The notes under the pieces: model-generated
Database searches by the model: none
Told to the model about the DNA's origin: nothing
Seen by the model: the letters and a program-made list of their open reading frames with translations, nothing else
Assembly (NCBI GenBank): GCA_019057355.1
Contig: DXJM01000435.1
Coordinates: forward strand, 1 to 6,148
Origin: Promethearchaeota archaeon
GTDB taxonomy: Archaea; Asgardarchaeota; Lokiarchaeia; Sigyniarchaeales; SOKP01
Length of the DNA stretch: 6,148 bases
Direction: 5' to 3'
Made by a program: the position numbers and the translations under genes
Shown: piece after piece, positions 1 to 5,308 of the stretch
Layout of the letters: each line of letters begins with the position of its first letter
Numbering within the stretch: position 1 is the stretch's first letter

Positions 1-72
1 GGTGAATCCTTCATTAGAGTCCCAATAAGTATATCGCGTGGCAGCATGAATGTCGTCAGGTTTGGCGGGCAT
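1..72 (-). CDS. Unidentified protein, N-terminal 24 codons only (runs off window)
   Basis: A minus-strand ATG at 72-70 opens a frame that stays open to the window edge and begins MPAKPDDIHAATRYTYW. A TATA-like box lies about 40 bp upstream (107-117), at a distance that would give a short leader of roughly 15 nt, which supports a real start. The gene is on the same strand as the DUF4139 gene and 180 bp downstream of it, but two U-runs lie between them and it has its own promoter-like box, so it is probably a separate transcription unit. Twenty-four residues are too few to recognise a family. They show no signal peptide or membrane segment; the start is polar and aromatic-rich. I cannot assign a function, and a chance open frame remains possible. 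Confidence 0.5.
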   Translation of the reverse strand, partial: MPAKPDDIHAATRYTYWDSNEGFT

Positions 73-106
73 TAATAATAATAATGATAACACGAAGATA
101 AAGGTT

Positions 107-117
107 ATTTTTTAAAT
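107..117 (-). promoter_or_regulatory. TATA-like box for the left-edge gene
   Basis: Read on the minus strand, the sequence is ATTTAAAAAAT preceded by purine-rich GAGAAC, which resembles a BRE plus TATA box. Its centre is about 40 bp upstream of the ATG at 72, so transcription would start near position 87. This is a match to the archaeal pattern only, in AT-rich DNA where chance matches are common. Confidence 0.4.
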
Positions 118-163
118 GTTCTCTAATCCCTTTTTGTCGGGTGAGTGTATTTTATCATTTAAG

Positions 164-230
164 AAAAAAAAGGTATAATATTTATTGCACGCAATGCCAT
201 GATTCGAGAAGATACGGAGATTGAAAAAAA
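164..230 (-). terminator. Double U-run terminator after the DUF4139 gene
   Basis: Downstream of the DUF4139 stop (253-255) the minus strand shows a run of seven T (224-230) and then a run of eight T (164-171), with no strong hairpin before either. Paired U-tracts of this kind are the usual archaeal intrinsic termination signal. They would separate this gene from the one starting at 72. Confidence 0.45.
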
Positions 231-252
231 CCTGACGCGACCCTTGATTCAT

Positions 253-2310
253 TCATTTGATTTTCAATTTAGCGATTTTCGCATCAATTTCCTTGTTCAA
301 GGTCTTGAGCTCATTTTCTAACGTGTTAATTTCCGTAGAAATGGTTTCAAACCGGTTCTCTTGCTTGGTTAGCTTTGTGACGTATTTTTCCCGTAATTTC
401 GTCTCTTGAGTGGATTCCTTTAGCACGGAGATATTTTCTCTCAATCGAGATTGTTCAGAAGTCATTTCATATTTTTCATTTTCAAGCTTATTTTTCTTCA
501 TCTCTAATTCATTTTTCTTTCCTATAAACTCCCCTATTTCTTTTAATTGTGATTCTATTTGAGCATCAATGAACTTTTGTTGTACGTAGAATGCAACGCG
601 TTTCAATAAATCGTCCTTCGAGTAATTGTAAATGTAATATGAACTGTAACTTTCTTTTCTTTCTCGAATTTTGAACGTGATGGCATCTTTTGGCTTGAGC
701 TTTAATTTAAAGCGCCAATAGCTCGATGTTTCTTCTGGTTTAATGGGGCTTTCTTCAACCGTGTAATTTAGTTTTTTGGGATGGTCAAGGTAAAGTTCCT
801 TTTCATCGGCACTCTTGCTTTTTATTTTATACGTCGTATGTAAATCGGTGTAATAATACTCGTGGCAATAGGATGAAGATATCTCAAGCCTGTGAACTGA
901 TTGACTACGTTCCGCGTCCTCATGCTCGATTATAACTGCCTGTTCCACCGCATAATTCAAGAGCCGGGTATCATCCTTGTTGAGGAATGGTATGATGGCT
1001 TCTCCTGCAAGATTATCATCATAAATGATAGTGCATGGCCCGCGTTCCAAGGTTAGCTCGGTATTATTCGTTATTTCAAGGCAAGCATTAGGATTTTTGC
1101 CATGCTCGATTTTATTATAGAGCAACATTTTCTTTGCCTTGATCTCTTCGGTCAAAATAGGAACAAGGGCACTATTCTTCCTTTTTATCGTGACCAGATT
1201 TGAAATGTTATATTCGAACAATTCTCCTAAATCCTTGGATGTTGTCTTGGTTTGGGTCTTAATTTTATCCATAATTGTCGAGTCTGACAGACCTCCACCA
1301 ATAGCAAAACCTGATGATAGGTCCATTGCTCCCGGAGCAGGCGGTGGTGCCCTCGCATAAGCTTTTTTTCTTGGAGCTTCCATCTTCGGTGCCATTTCAG
1401 GGATCGCCCTCTCTAGGGCATAATCATCAAAATCCTCCATTTCTAAGCCCTCTTCAATTTCAGTTGGTTTTGCACTCAAGATTTTTGGGGGGTGTACAAC
1501 AGGTCTTTCGATAAAGATTGGTCGAAAAAATTCATATATGAAAGAAACAGGCATTCCCGCAACTAAAGAAAGTTCAATATCTTCCCAATCATCATTTGTC
1601 GTGTTTTCTACCATGCACCACCCTGATAACAAGCATTTTTCTTCTGAGGCTTGTTGCTTACTCATTATTAGACGATACGATGTTTTCCAAATAGGACTTT
1701 CCCTTATATAGCTCACGATGATACTGCGTTGAGCCGTGTTATTTCCCCCTGACTCGCAGTTTATCACTATTTTTTTGGCGTCTTTTTTCTTGCCTGCAAT
1801 AGTGGTGTCTAAAAAAAACTTCAAGTCTTTTTTCAGGTCTTCGTTCACGATTTCAAACGTATTTATTTCAGTAAAGGGAATTTTGGTGATTACGGTATCT
1901 TCTTTCATCAAGATTAATATTTTTTCAGTTATTTTTCCTTCCTTGTTTAGCTTTTCTATGAACTCGATGCCCATTATGGTTCCTGTTATCTTTTCAGCAC
2001 TCCCAATACTGAGATTGACCCGAGCCCCCTTAATCTGAGTAATGAGGGATGAAAAAGAATCGGTGTCTGGGATGTCTAACATCACGGATTTTAATAACTG
2101 TGTTGTTTCTAGGGCAGCATCGTAAGAAATCGAGGAAATAAAACCTTTATCGCTCGTATCAAGAACAAATAATGACTTTAAAATGTCATTCATCTCCTTG
2201 ATTTTGAATTCAAGCTCGAAAGTGCCATTTCCCTTCATTTTTCCTTCTAAGATGAAATACGAAACCCCGTGCTTAAACATTATGACTTTTTTCACATTTA
2301 ATTTTGACAT
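253..2310 (-). CDS. DUF4139-family protein with C-terminal coiled coil
   Basis: A 685-residue protein of unknown biochemical role, probably cytoplasmic because no signal peptide or membrane segment is visible. Residues 5-65 form a beta-rich N-terminal module (KKVIMFKHGVSYF, then EMNDILKSLFVLD and GFISSISYDA) typical of this group. The DUF4139 core is marked by ESPIWKTSYRLIM (204-216) and WCMVENTTNDDWEDIELSL (231-249). An acidic then Pro/Ala-rich linker (about 283-330, with APPPAPGAM) interrupts the core, and beta-rich sequence resumes near 360-550. Residues 580-685 are a long charged heptad-like coiled coil ending KLKIK. The first Met is preferred because Met11 would cut into the first strand. 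A TATA-like tract at 2321-2332 is closer to this Met than usual, so the promoter is unclear. The gene is divergent from the GTPase gene. In bacterial relatives annotated MuiA-like, the coil sits near the N terminus. The family call is fairly sure; the function is not known. Confidence 0.8.
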   Translation of the reverse strand: MSKLNVKKVIMFKHGVSYFILEGKMKGNGTFELEFKIKEMNDILKSLFVLDTSDKGFISSISYDAALETTQLLKSVMLDIPDTDSFSSLITQIKGARVNLSIGSAEKITGTIMGIEFIEKLNKEGKITEKILILMKEDTVITKIPFTEINTFEIVNEDLKKDLKFFLDTTIAGKKKDAKKIVINCESGGNNTAQRSIIVSYIRESPIWKTSYRLIMSKQQASEEKCLLSGWCMVENTTNDDWEDIELSLVAGMPVSFIYEFFRPIFIERPVVHPPKILSAKPTEIEEGLEMEDFDDYALERAIPEMAPKMEAPRKKAYARAPPPAPGAMDLSSGFAIGGGLSDSTIMDKIKTQTKTTSKDLGELFEYNISNLVTIKRKNSALVPILTEEIKAKKMLLYNKIEHGKNPNACLEITNNTELTLERGPCTIIYDDNLAGEAIIPFLNKDDTRLLNYAVEQAVIIEHEDAERSQSVHRLEISSSYCHEYYYTDLHTTYKIKSKSADEKELYLDHPKKLNYTVEESPIKPEETSSYWRFKLKLKPKDAITFKIRERKESYSSYYIYNYSKDDLLKRVAFYVQQKFIDAQIESQLKEIGEFIGKKNELEMKKNKLENEKYEMTSEQSRLRENISVLKESTQETKLREKYVTKLTKQENRFETISTEINTLENELKTLNKEIDAKIAKLKIK

Positions 2311-2498
2311 GATTATAATGGTTTTTTTTATAATTCAATAAAAAACTTAATGAAATCAGGTTATTTATGCTTTTATTTGATGAAATATTATGAAACAGAA
2401 TACGAGAAAATAAGCAACCATTAAATCCTAACCACGTTCGAGAACGACTGGTGAATAGAACTAGAGGCTATCATATCCTTCTCTCTTCTATTGTGGGT

Positions 2499-2599
2499 AT
2501 TTAAATAAAAACCTTTTTTAGCGCTCCTTTAAGAGTTCTTTTTTATTTGCCTATCAATTGCGCTACAACAATATCATCATAAAAGCGCCTTGATTTTTT
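2499..2599 (+). ncRNA. Possible short non-coding RNA (weak)
   Basis: A TATA-like TTTAAATA at 2500-2507 would place a start near 2530. Downstream, GCGCT (2560-2564) can pair with AGCGC (2584-2588) across a 19-nt loop, followed closely by six T (2594-2599), like a hairpin terminator. The resulting transcript would be about 70 nt. No known RNA family is recognised, the stem is only five pairs, and the whole reading could be chance in AT-rich DNA. Confidence 0.15.
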
Positions 2600-2669
2600 G
2601 ATGTTGATAAATGATGATAAGTATTGACCAAAGTTCAACAAAGAGTTAAAATAATATTTTTATGTTTAG

Positions 2670-2680
2670 AAATTATATGG
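2670..2680 (+). promoter_or_regulatory. TATA-like box for the GTPase gene
   Basis: AAATTATATGG is centred about 34 bp upstream of the ATG at 2709, so transcription would begin near 2700, leaving a leader of under 10 nt. There is no Shine-Dalgarno before the ATG. Together these suggest leaderless or near-leaderless translation. An alternative AT tract at 2652-2664 would give a leader of about 27 nt. Confidence 0.4.
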
Positions 2681-2708
2681 GATATAAGAATAATTTTTTT
2701 GGATTTTC

Positions 2709-3236
2709 ATGACTTTTGAAAGGACTTTCAAGGTAATAATATTTGGGGACGCGGGTACTGGAAAGACCACGTTAACCCACAGATTTTTAACAAATTTATT
2801 CAAAATAGACAGTGCTTCTACTATCGGTGTTGATTTTCAATTAAAAATGCTTGAACTCGATGGTAAAAAAGTAAAGCTTCAAATTTGGGATTTTGCAGGT
2901 GAAGAGAGGTTTCGTTTCTTATTTCCCTCTTATATTAAGGGAGCCAGTGGAGCAATATTCATGTATGACATAACAAATTATGCATCACTGGCTCATTTAG
3001 ATGAGTGGTTCTCAATAGTCGATGAATATAAAACAATTCCAGAGCTTCCTGTCATTTTTGTTGGAGGAAAGACCGATCTCTATTATTTTAAAGAAGTATC
3101 TACAAAAAAAGCAATGAAACTTGCCCGATCTAAAAATGCTCAAGGATTTATAGAATGTAGTAGCAAGACTGGTGAGAATGTAAATAAAATTTTTGAACTA
3201 TTGGCTAAAAAGCTCATTGAACTTTTCGATGTTTAA
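2709..3236 (+). CDS. Ras/Rab-like small GTPase
   Basis: A 175-residue single-domain G protein of the Ras superfamily, expected to bind GTP/GDP and act as a molecular switch. Visible motifs in order: P-loop GDAGTGKT (13-20); switch I with STIGVDF, whose Thr38 would coordinate Mg2+ and which is Rab-like; G3 WDFAGEERF (60-68) with Asp61 and Gly64; G4 as VGGKTDL (118-124); G5 as CSSK (150-153). Length matches a bare G domain. Two positions depart from the norm. The catalytic Gln of switch II is Glu65, and the Asn of NKxD is Gly120, while Lys121 and Asp123 are kept. There is no C-terminal Cys (the only Cys is 150), so prenyl anchoring as in Rab or Ras is not possible. Such stand-alone GTPases are abundant in Asgard archaea. 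Partner GAP or GEF is unknown. The next gene, 148 bp on, encodes a small Cys-rich hairpin protein. Confidence 0.93.
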   Translation: MTFERTFKVIIFGDAGTGKTTLTHRFLTNLFKIDSASTIGVDFQLKMLELDGKKVKLQIWDFAGEERFRFLFPSYIKGASGAIFMYDITNYASLAHLDEWFSIVDEYKTIPELPVIFVGGKTDLYYFKEVSTKKAMKLARSKNAQGFIECSSKTGENVNKIFELLAKKLIELFDV

Positions 3237-3237
3237 A

Positions 3238-3270
3238 AATCCTAAATCATGTATTTTTTAGGGTCTTAAT
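3238..3270 (+). terminator. Weak hairpin plus T-run after the GTPase gene
   Basis: CCTAAA (3241-3246) can pair with TTTAGG (3257-3262) directly after the stop codon. A T6 tract (3254-3259) lies in the loop and 3' arm, and a TTAATTTT tract follows. The stem is AT-rich and weak, but the location fits transcription ending before the small downstream gene, which has its own promoter-like box. Confidence 0.35.
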
Positions 3271-3321
3271 TTTAAATATTAATGGTTTATTATCTCCTAC
3301 CTAGTGAATTTAAATTTCACC

Positions 3322-3340
3322 TGAAAAAGAATTAAATAAT
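3322..3340 (+). promoter_or_regulatory. BRE/TATA-like promoter for the small Cys4 gene
   Basis: Purine-rich GAAAAAGA is followed by ATTAAATAAT (3331-3340). A start about 25 bp downstream falls near 3360 and gives a leader of about 25 nt that just includes the Shine-Dalgarno at 3370. The consistent geometry suggests the small gene is transcribed independently of the GTPase gene. Confidence 0.4.
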
Positions 3341-3369
3341 GATGAATTTTATTTCATCACAATAAATTT

Positions 3370-3376
3370 GGTGATC
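3370..3376 (+). promoter_or_regulatory. Strong archaeal Shine-Dalgarno (GGTGATC)
   Basis: GGTGATC is a seven-base perfect match to the complement of the archaeal 16S 3' end (consensus GGAGGTGATC). It ends 8 nt before the ATG at 3385. It fixes the start of the small Cys4 protein and argues that this short ORF is translated. The GTPase and transposase genes lack such a site. Confidence 0.7.
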
Positions 3377-3384
3377 AAATAACC

Positions 3385-3606
3385 ATGAGTATAGATAAGT
3401 TACAAGAAGAAGTAGACAAGCTTCAAGATGAAAGAGAAGCTCTCGAAGAAAACTGCGATACACGAGATCTTTGTAAGGAAGACGATGGGTGCAGCAAGTG
3501 TGACATCTTTAAAAAGATTGGAGCCATTGATGACAAAATTGAAAAATTGGAAGAACAAATCGAAGATCTAATGGAAGCTGACGAATATGATGATGATGAT
3601 GATTAA
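3385..3606 (+). CDS. Small helix-Cys4-helix protein with Asp tail
   Basis: A 73-residue acidic protein that I do not recognise as a named family. Residues 3-22 and 40-64 are strongly helical and charged with heptad-like Leu/Ile spacing (DKLQEEVDKLQDEREALEE and KIEKLEEQIEDL). Between them lies a Cys cluster, C24-x5-C30-x5-C36-x2-C39. The most natural reading is two antiparallel helices joined by a metal- or disulfide-bound turn, so that the Cys4 knot closes the hairpin. The last residues are a run of five Asp after EY. The gene is credible because of its Shine-Dalgarno, its coherent composition and its TAA stop followed by U-rich sequence. It lies 148 bp after the GTPase gene on the same strand, so a shared role is possible but unproven. 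Alternatives are a small zinc-binding adaptor, a metal-storage or chaperone-like peptide, or a dimerising zinc-hook-like protein. Confidence 0.8.
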   Translation: MSIDKLQEEVDKLQDEREALEENCDTRDLCKEDDGCSKCDIFKKIGAIDDKIEKLEEQIEDLMEADEYDDDDD

Positions 3607-3642
3607 GTAAACCTATTTTACGACCAAGTAGTACCTAATTTA

Positions 3643-3667
3643 ATTTTTTCTTTTACTATTTTTTCTT
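3643..3667 (+). terminator. U-rich terminator after the small Cys4 gene
   Basis: About 40 bp past the stop is a pyrimidine-rich stretch with three T-runs (TTTTTTC, TTTTAC, TTTTTTC) and no hairpin, which is the archaeal style of termination. The mobile element seems to begin only about 10 bp further on, so the insertion has not disturbed the gene. Confidence 0.45.
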
Positions 3668-3678
3668 TCATTTATTGT

Positions 3679-3736
3679 TGTCACCAATGATATTTTGTCA
3701 CCAAATCAACAATTAATTTTTGTCACTAAATGTCAC
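3679..3736 (+). repeat. Left-end TGTCA repeat array (four copies)
   Basis: TGTCAC occurs at 3679, 3696, 3721 and 3731, all in the same orientation, within 58 bp and directly inside the proposed left terminus. The first two copies extend to TGTCACCAA. Multiple same-direction transposase-binding repeats at an end are typical of Tn7, Mu and Tn5053/Tn552-type elements rather than of simple IS ends. Confidence 0.6.
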
Positions 3737-3786
3737 ACTTTTTTGATTTTTCCCTGAAATATTTTGCGAGTATTATAAGAATTAAT

Positions 3787-3796
3787 AAAAAAAAAA
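3787..3796 (-). terminator. T10 run after the transposase gene
   Basis: On the minus strand ten consecutive T residues follow the transposase stop (3818-3820) by about 21 nt, a good archaeal U-tract terminator. It abuts and partly overlaps the left copy of the 13-bp inverted repeat. Confidence 0.5.
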
Positions 3797-3807
3797 GGAG
3801 ATTTAAA
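3795..3807 (+). repeat. 13-bp inverted repeat, left copy
   Basis: AAGGAGATTTAAA at this position has an exact inverted copy, TTTAAATCTCCTT, at 5243-5255. The pair brackets the transposase gene. Matching stops abruptly on both sides. Confidence 0.6.
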
Positions 3808-3817
3808 TACTAGAGTT

Positions 3818-5152
3818 TTATAGATTCAATGTCTTGAGCAAAACTCTATCAAGGTAAACCAAGAGGTTCCTCCCTTCATTAATTTCTTGAACCTCTACGG
3901 TTTTCCCTGCAAGCTTATAATCAACGGTGTATGGGTGTCCCTTATACATGATAGTTCCGACGTGGGTGATTTTTCGCTTGTTTCGCTCTTTTTTTATCGG
4001 TACGTTATAGGAATGAGTTTGGATGAGGCAATCTCGATAAAACACTTCTATTTTATCTCCGCATTCCACGATCTCGACACGTGTTCCAGAATATCCTGGA
4101 GGGATGCCGTATTTCTGTGATTTATAGGCAATTTCATTATACTTGGTGACTCGTCGCATCTCTAACTCGGCTAACCAACGTTTCCAATTAACGTTCATTT
4201 CAAGAGGGCGAAAGATACGATTTTCAGTTTCATAATAGCGTGTCGCTGGAGGATTCATGGCTGGTAAACTTCTATGCTTTTTTTCATGATTATACCATTT
4301 TAGCCACCTATTAAACAATGTATTAAAATGGGGCAATGTTAAAGATGGATTTTTTTTTACTTCATATCGAGCCTCCACGAGAAACATTTGCTTTACAGTA
4401 CCAAACCACCTCTCCAACTTTCCCTTTGTTTGGGGGTGATTGGGTGAAGCAAAGATCGGTTTAATATCTAGCATGCTTAATAACTTGGAATATTTCGTGC
4501 CTAATTCTCCAATCATGTTCTTAAATTGTGTTCCATTATCAGCAAGAATCTGATTAGGCCGGCCATGAGTCATGATCGCATCGCGAATGATCTTTATCAC
4601 GTTGGTTCCTTTTTGGCTTTTAAAATATTCTGCTGCCACAATAAATCGGGAATGATCATCTAACAAGGCAATTAAATAGAGCTTGCCCAAGTGTCCGACA
4701 GTTTGAACTCCAGCAATATCGATCTGCCAAAGATCATTTGGGTATTTTCGTTCAAATTTTATATAACCTTTCCGTGGTGTTGCTCGCTTGAAAGCAAGAC
4801 CTTGGTTTCGGATATAATTACGAATTGTCGAGAGCGACGGCACTTCATCAGGAAAAGATTTTTTTATTATCTTACGTATGATGGGGGCACTACGTTGTGG
4901 CACTTCTTTTTTAAGTTCGATAATTTTATCAATAATTTCGGAAGAATATCTTTTTGCTCTTTCAGATTTTTGTTTCTTTTCCTGTTGATCGATAATTTTT
5001 CTTGGATTTTTAGGTTGTATCCATCTATAAATTGTTCTTACCGATTTTCCATAATGTAATGCGAGTTCTTTTATTGATAGTTTCTTATTATGATACAATT
5101 CTCTTGCCTCTTCTTGATTTGTGAAAGGATTACTTTTTTTCACCTTTTTCAC
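3818..5152 (-). CDS. DDE transposase, IS481/Mu-type (rve core)
   Basis: A 444-residue transposase expected to bind the element ends and catalyse strand transfer by an RNase H-fold DDE site. Order: a helix-turn-helix at about 22-46 (SIKELALHYGKSVRTIYRW); a basic linker; a second winged-helix-like DNA-binding region at about 83-115; then the rve catalytic core. The core has Asp145 (LWQIDIAG), Asp205 (ILADNGTQF) and Glu247 (HPQTKGKLERWF), so all three catalytic acids are present. The tail resembles the Mu C-terminal beta-barrel (about 334-380) and is followed by a second barrel-like stretch (about 394-444, VGTIMYKGHPYTV). The start is GTG; no in-frame ATG exists upstream before a stop near 5226, and there is no Shine-Dalgarno. 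Length and reading frame look intact, so the enzyme may be active. Tn7/Tn552-type relatives often work with an AAA+ ATPase, which is not seen here. Confidence 0.9.
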   Translation of the reverse strand: MKKVKKSNPFTNQEEARELYHNKKLSIKELALHYGKSVRTIYRWIQPKNPRKIIDQQEKKQKSERAKRYSSEIIDKIIELKKEVPQRSAPIIRKIIKKSFPDEVPSLSTIRNYIRNQGLAFKRATPRKGYIKFERKYPNDLWQIDIAGVQTVGHLGKLYLIALLDDHSRFIVAAEYFKSQKGTNVIKIIRDAIMTHGRPNQILADNGTQFKNMIGELGTKYSKLLSMLDIKPIFASPNHPQTKGKLERWFGTVKQMFLVEARYEVKKNPSLTLPHFNTLFNRWLKWYNHEKKHRSLPAMNPPATRYYETENRIFRPLEMNVNWKRWLAELEMRRVTKYNEIAYKSQKYGIPPGYSGTRVEIVECGDKIEVFYRDCLIQTHSYNVPIKKERNKRKITHVGTIMYKGHPYTVDYKLAGKTVEVQEINEGRNLLVYLDRVLLKTLNL

Positions 5153-5180
5153 GATATCTTTTTTTTGAAATAAATTTGGG

Positions 5181-5188
5181 TTATAAAG
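5181..5188 (-). promoter_or_regulatory. TATA-like box for the transposase gene
   Basis: CTTTATAA on the minus strand lies about 30 bp upstream of the GTG start, placing the transcript start within a few nucleotides of the initiation codon. With no Shine-Dalgarno present, the message is probably leaderless. Confidence 0.35.
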
Positions 5189-5242
5189 ACTAACTCTGAA
5201 CAGGATTATAAGGAAAAATACGATTTAGGTCGCATTGGGATT

Positions 5243-5255
5243 TTTAAATCTCCTT
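5243..5255 (-). repeat. 13-bp inverted repeat, right copy
   Basis: TTTAAATCTCCTT here is the exact reverse complement of 3795-3807. It lies about 90 bp upstream of the transposase start and 50 bp inside the proposed right terminus. Confidence 0.6.
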
Positions 5256-5282
5256 GAATCATGGTAAAGCTCTAAGTAAAAA

Positions 5283-5308
5283 TGACACTTAATGTATTGA
5301 CGACAATA
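5283..5308 (-). repeat. Right-end inverted TGTCA-type sites
   Basis: On the minus strand this reads TATTGTCGTCA and then, 15 nt further in, GTGTCATTTTT. It mirrors the left end (TATTGTTGTCA, then TTTTGTCACC 17 nt further in). This is the main evidence for the right boundary of the element. Confidence 0.5.

Larger units (their letters stand above)
2311..2708. other. 398-bp divergent intergenic region
   Basis: This region lies between the divergent DUF4139 and GTPase genes and contains no convincing ORF on either strand; the longest ATG-started frames are about 14 codons. It holds promoter-like AT tracts near both genes. It also holds a TATTTAAATA palindrome (2498-2507) followed by several GCGC-containing segments and T-runs (2514-2599), which could be a very short non-coding transcription unit. 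Nothing else is recognisable. Confidence 0.6.
3676..5305 (-). mobile_element. IS481/Tn552/Mu-like insertion element (about 1.63 kb)
   Basis: The element is built around the DDE transposase gene at 3818-5152. Proposed termini are TGTTGTCA at 3676-3683 and its inverted counterpart TGACGACA at 5298-5305. These are related over 11 bp with one mismatch when the flanking TA is included (3673-3683 against 5298-5308). They begin TGT and end ACA, as IS481, Mu and Tn7-like elements do. Inside the left end, TGTCA recurs three more times (3696, 3721, 3731); inside the right end an inverted TGTCA lies at 5283-5287. No convincing target-site duplication is visible, so the exact ends are uncertain. No ATPase or other cargo gene is present. 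Confidence 0.5.

Noticed and set aside
1139..1514. Two overlapping plus-strand frames (1139-1360 and 1314-1514)
   Set aside because: Both are antisense to the linker of the DUF4139 protein; the Pro/Gly-rich product mirrors the Pro/Ala linker on the other strand.
1736..2038. 100-codon plus-strand open frame inside the DUF4139 gene
   Set aside because: It lies fully antisense to a gene with clear family motifs; its Phe/Ile/Ser-rich product is what the complement of Lys/Glu/Asn-rich coding sequence gives, and it has no Shine-Dalgarno.
2380..2424. 14-codon ATG frame in the divergent region
   Set aside because: Too short, with no Shine-Dalgarno and no coding character.
3582..3606. GAT microsatellite at the end of the small gene as a simple repeat
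   Set aside because: It encodes the in-frame Asp tail and ends at the stop codon, so it is described as part of the protein; slippage is possible but not shown.
3679..3736. CRISPR-like array at the left end of the element
   Set aside because: The repeated core is only 5-6 bp and spacing is irregular (17, 25, 10 bp); this fits transposase-binding sites, not repeats and spacers. No cas gene is present.
3887..4120. 77-codon plus-strand frame opposite the transposase C-terminal region
   Set aside because: Antisense to an intact, motif-bearing gene and lacking its own signals.
4691..5059. 122-codon plus-strand frame opposite the transposase N-terminal region
   Set aside because: Antisense to the HTH and first catalytic segment; its aromatic-rich composition reflects the complement of Lys/Arg-rich codons.
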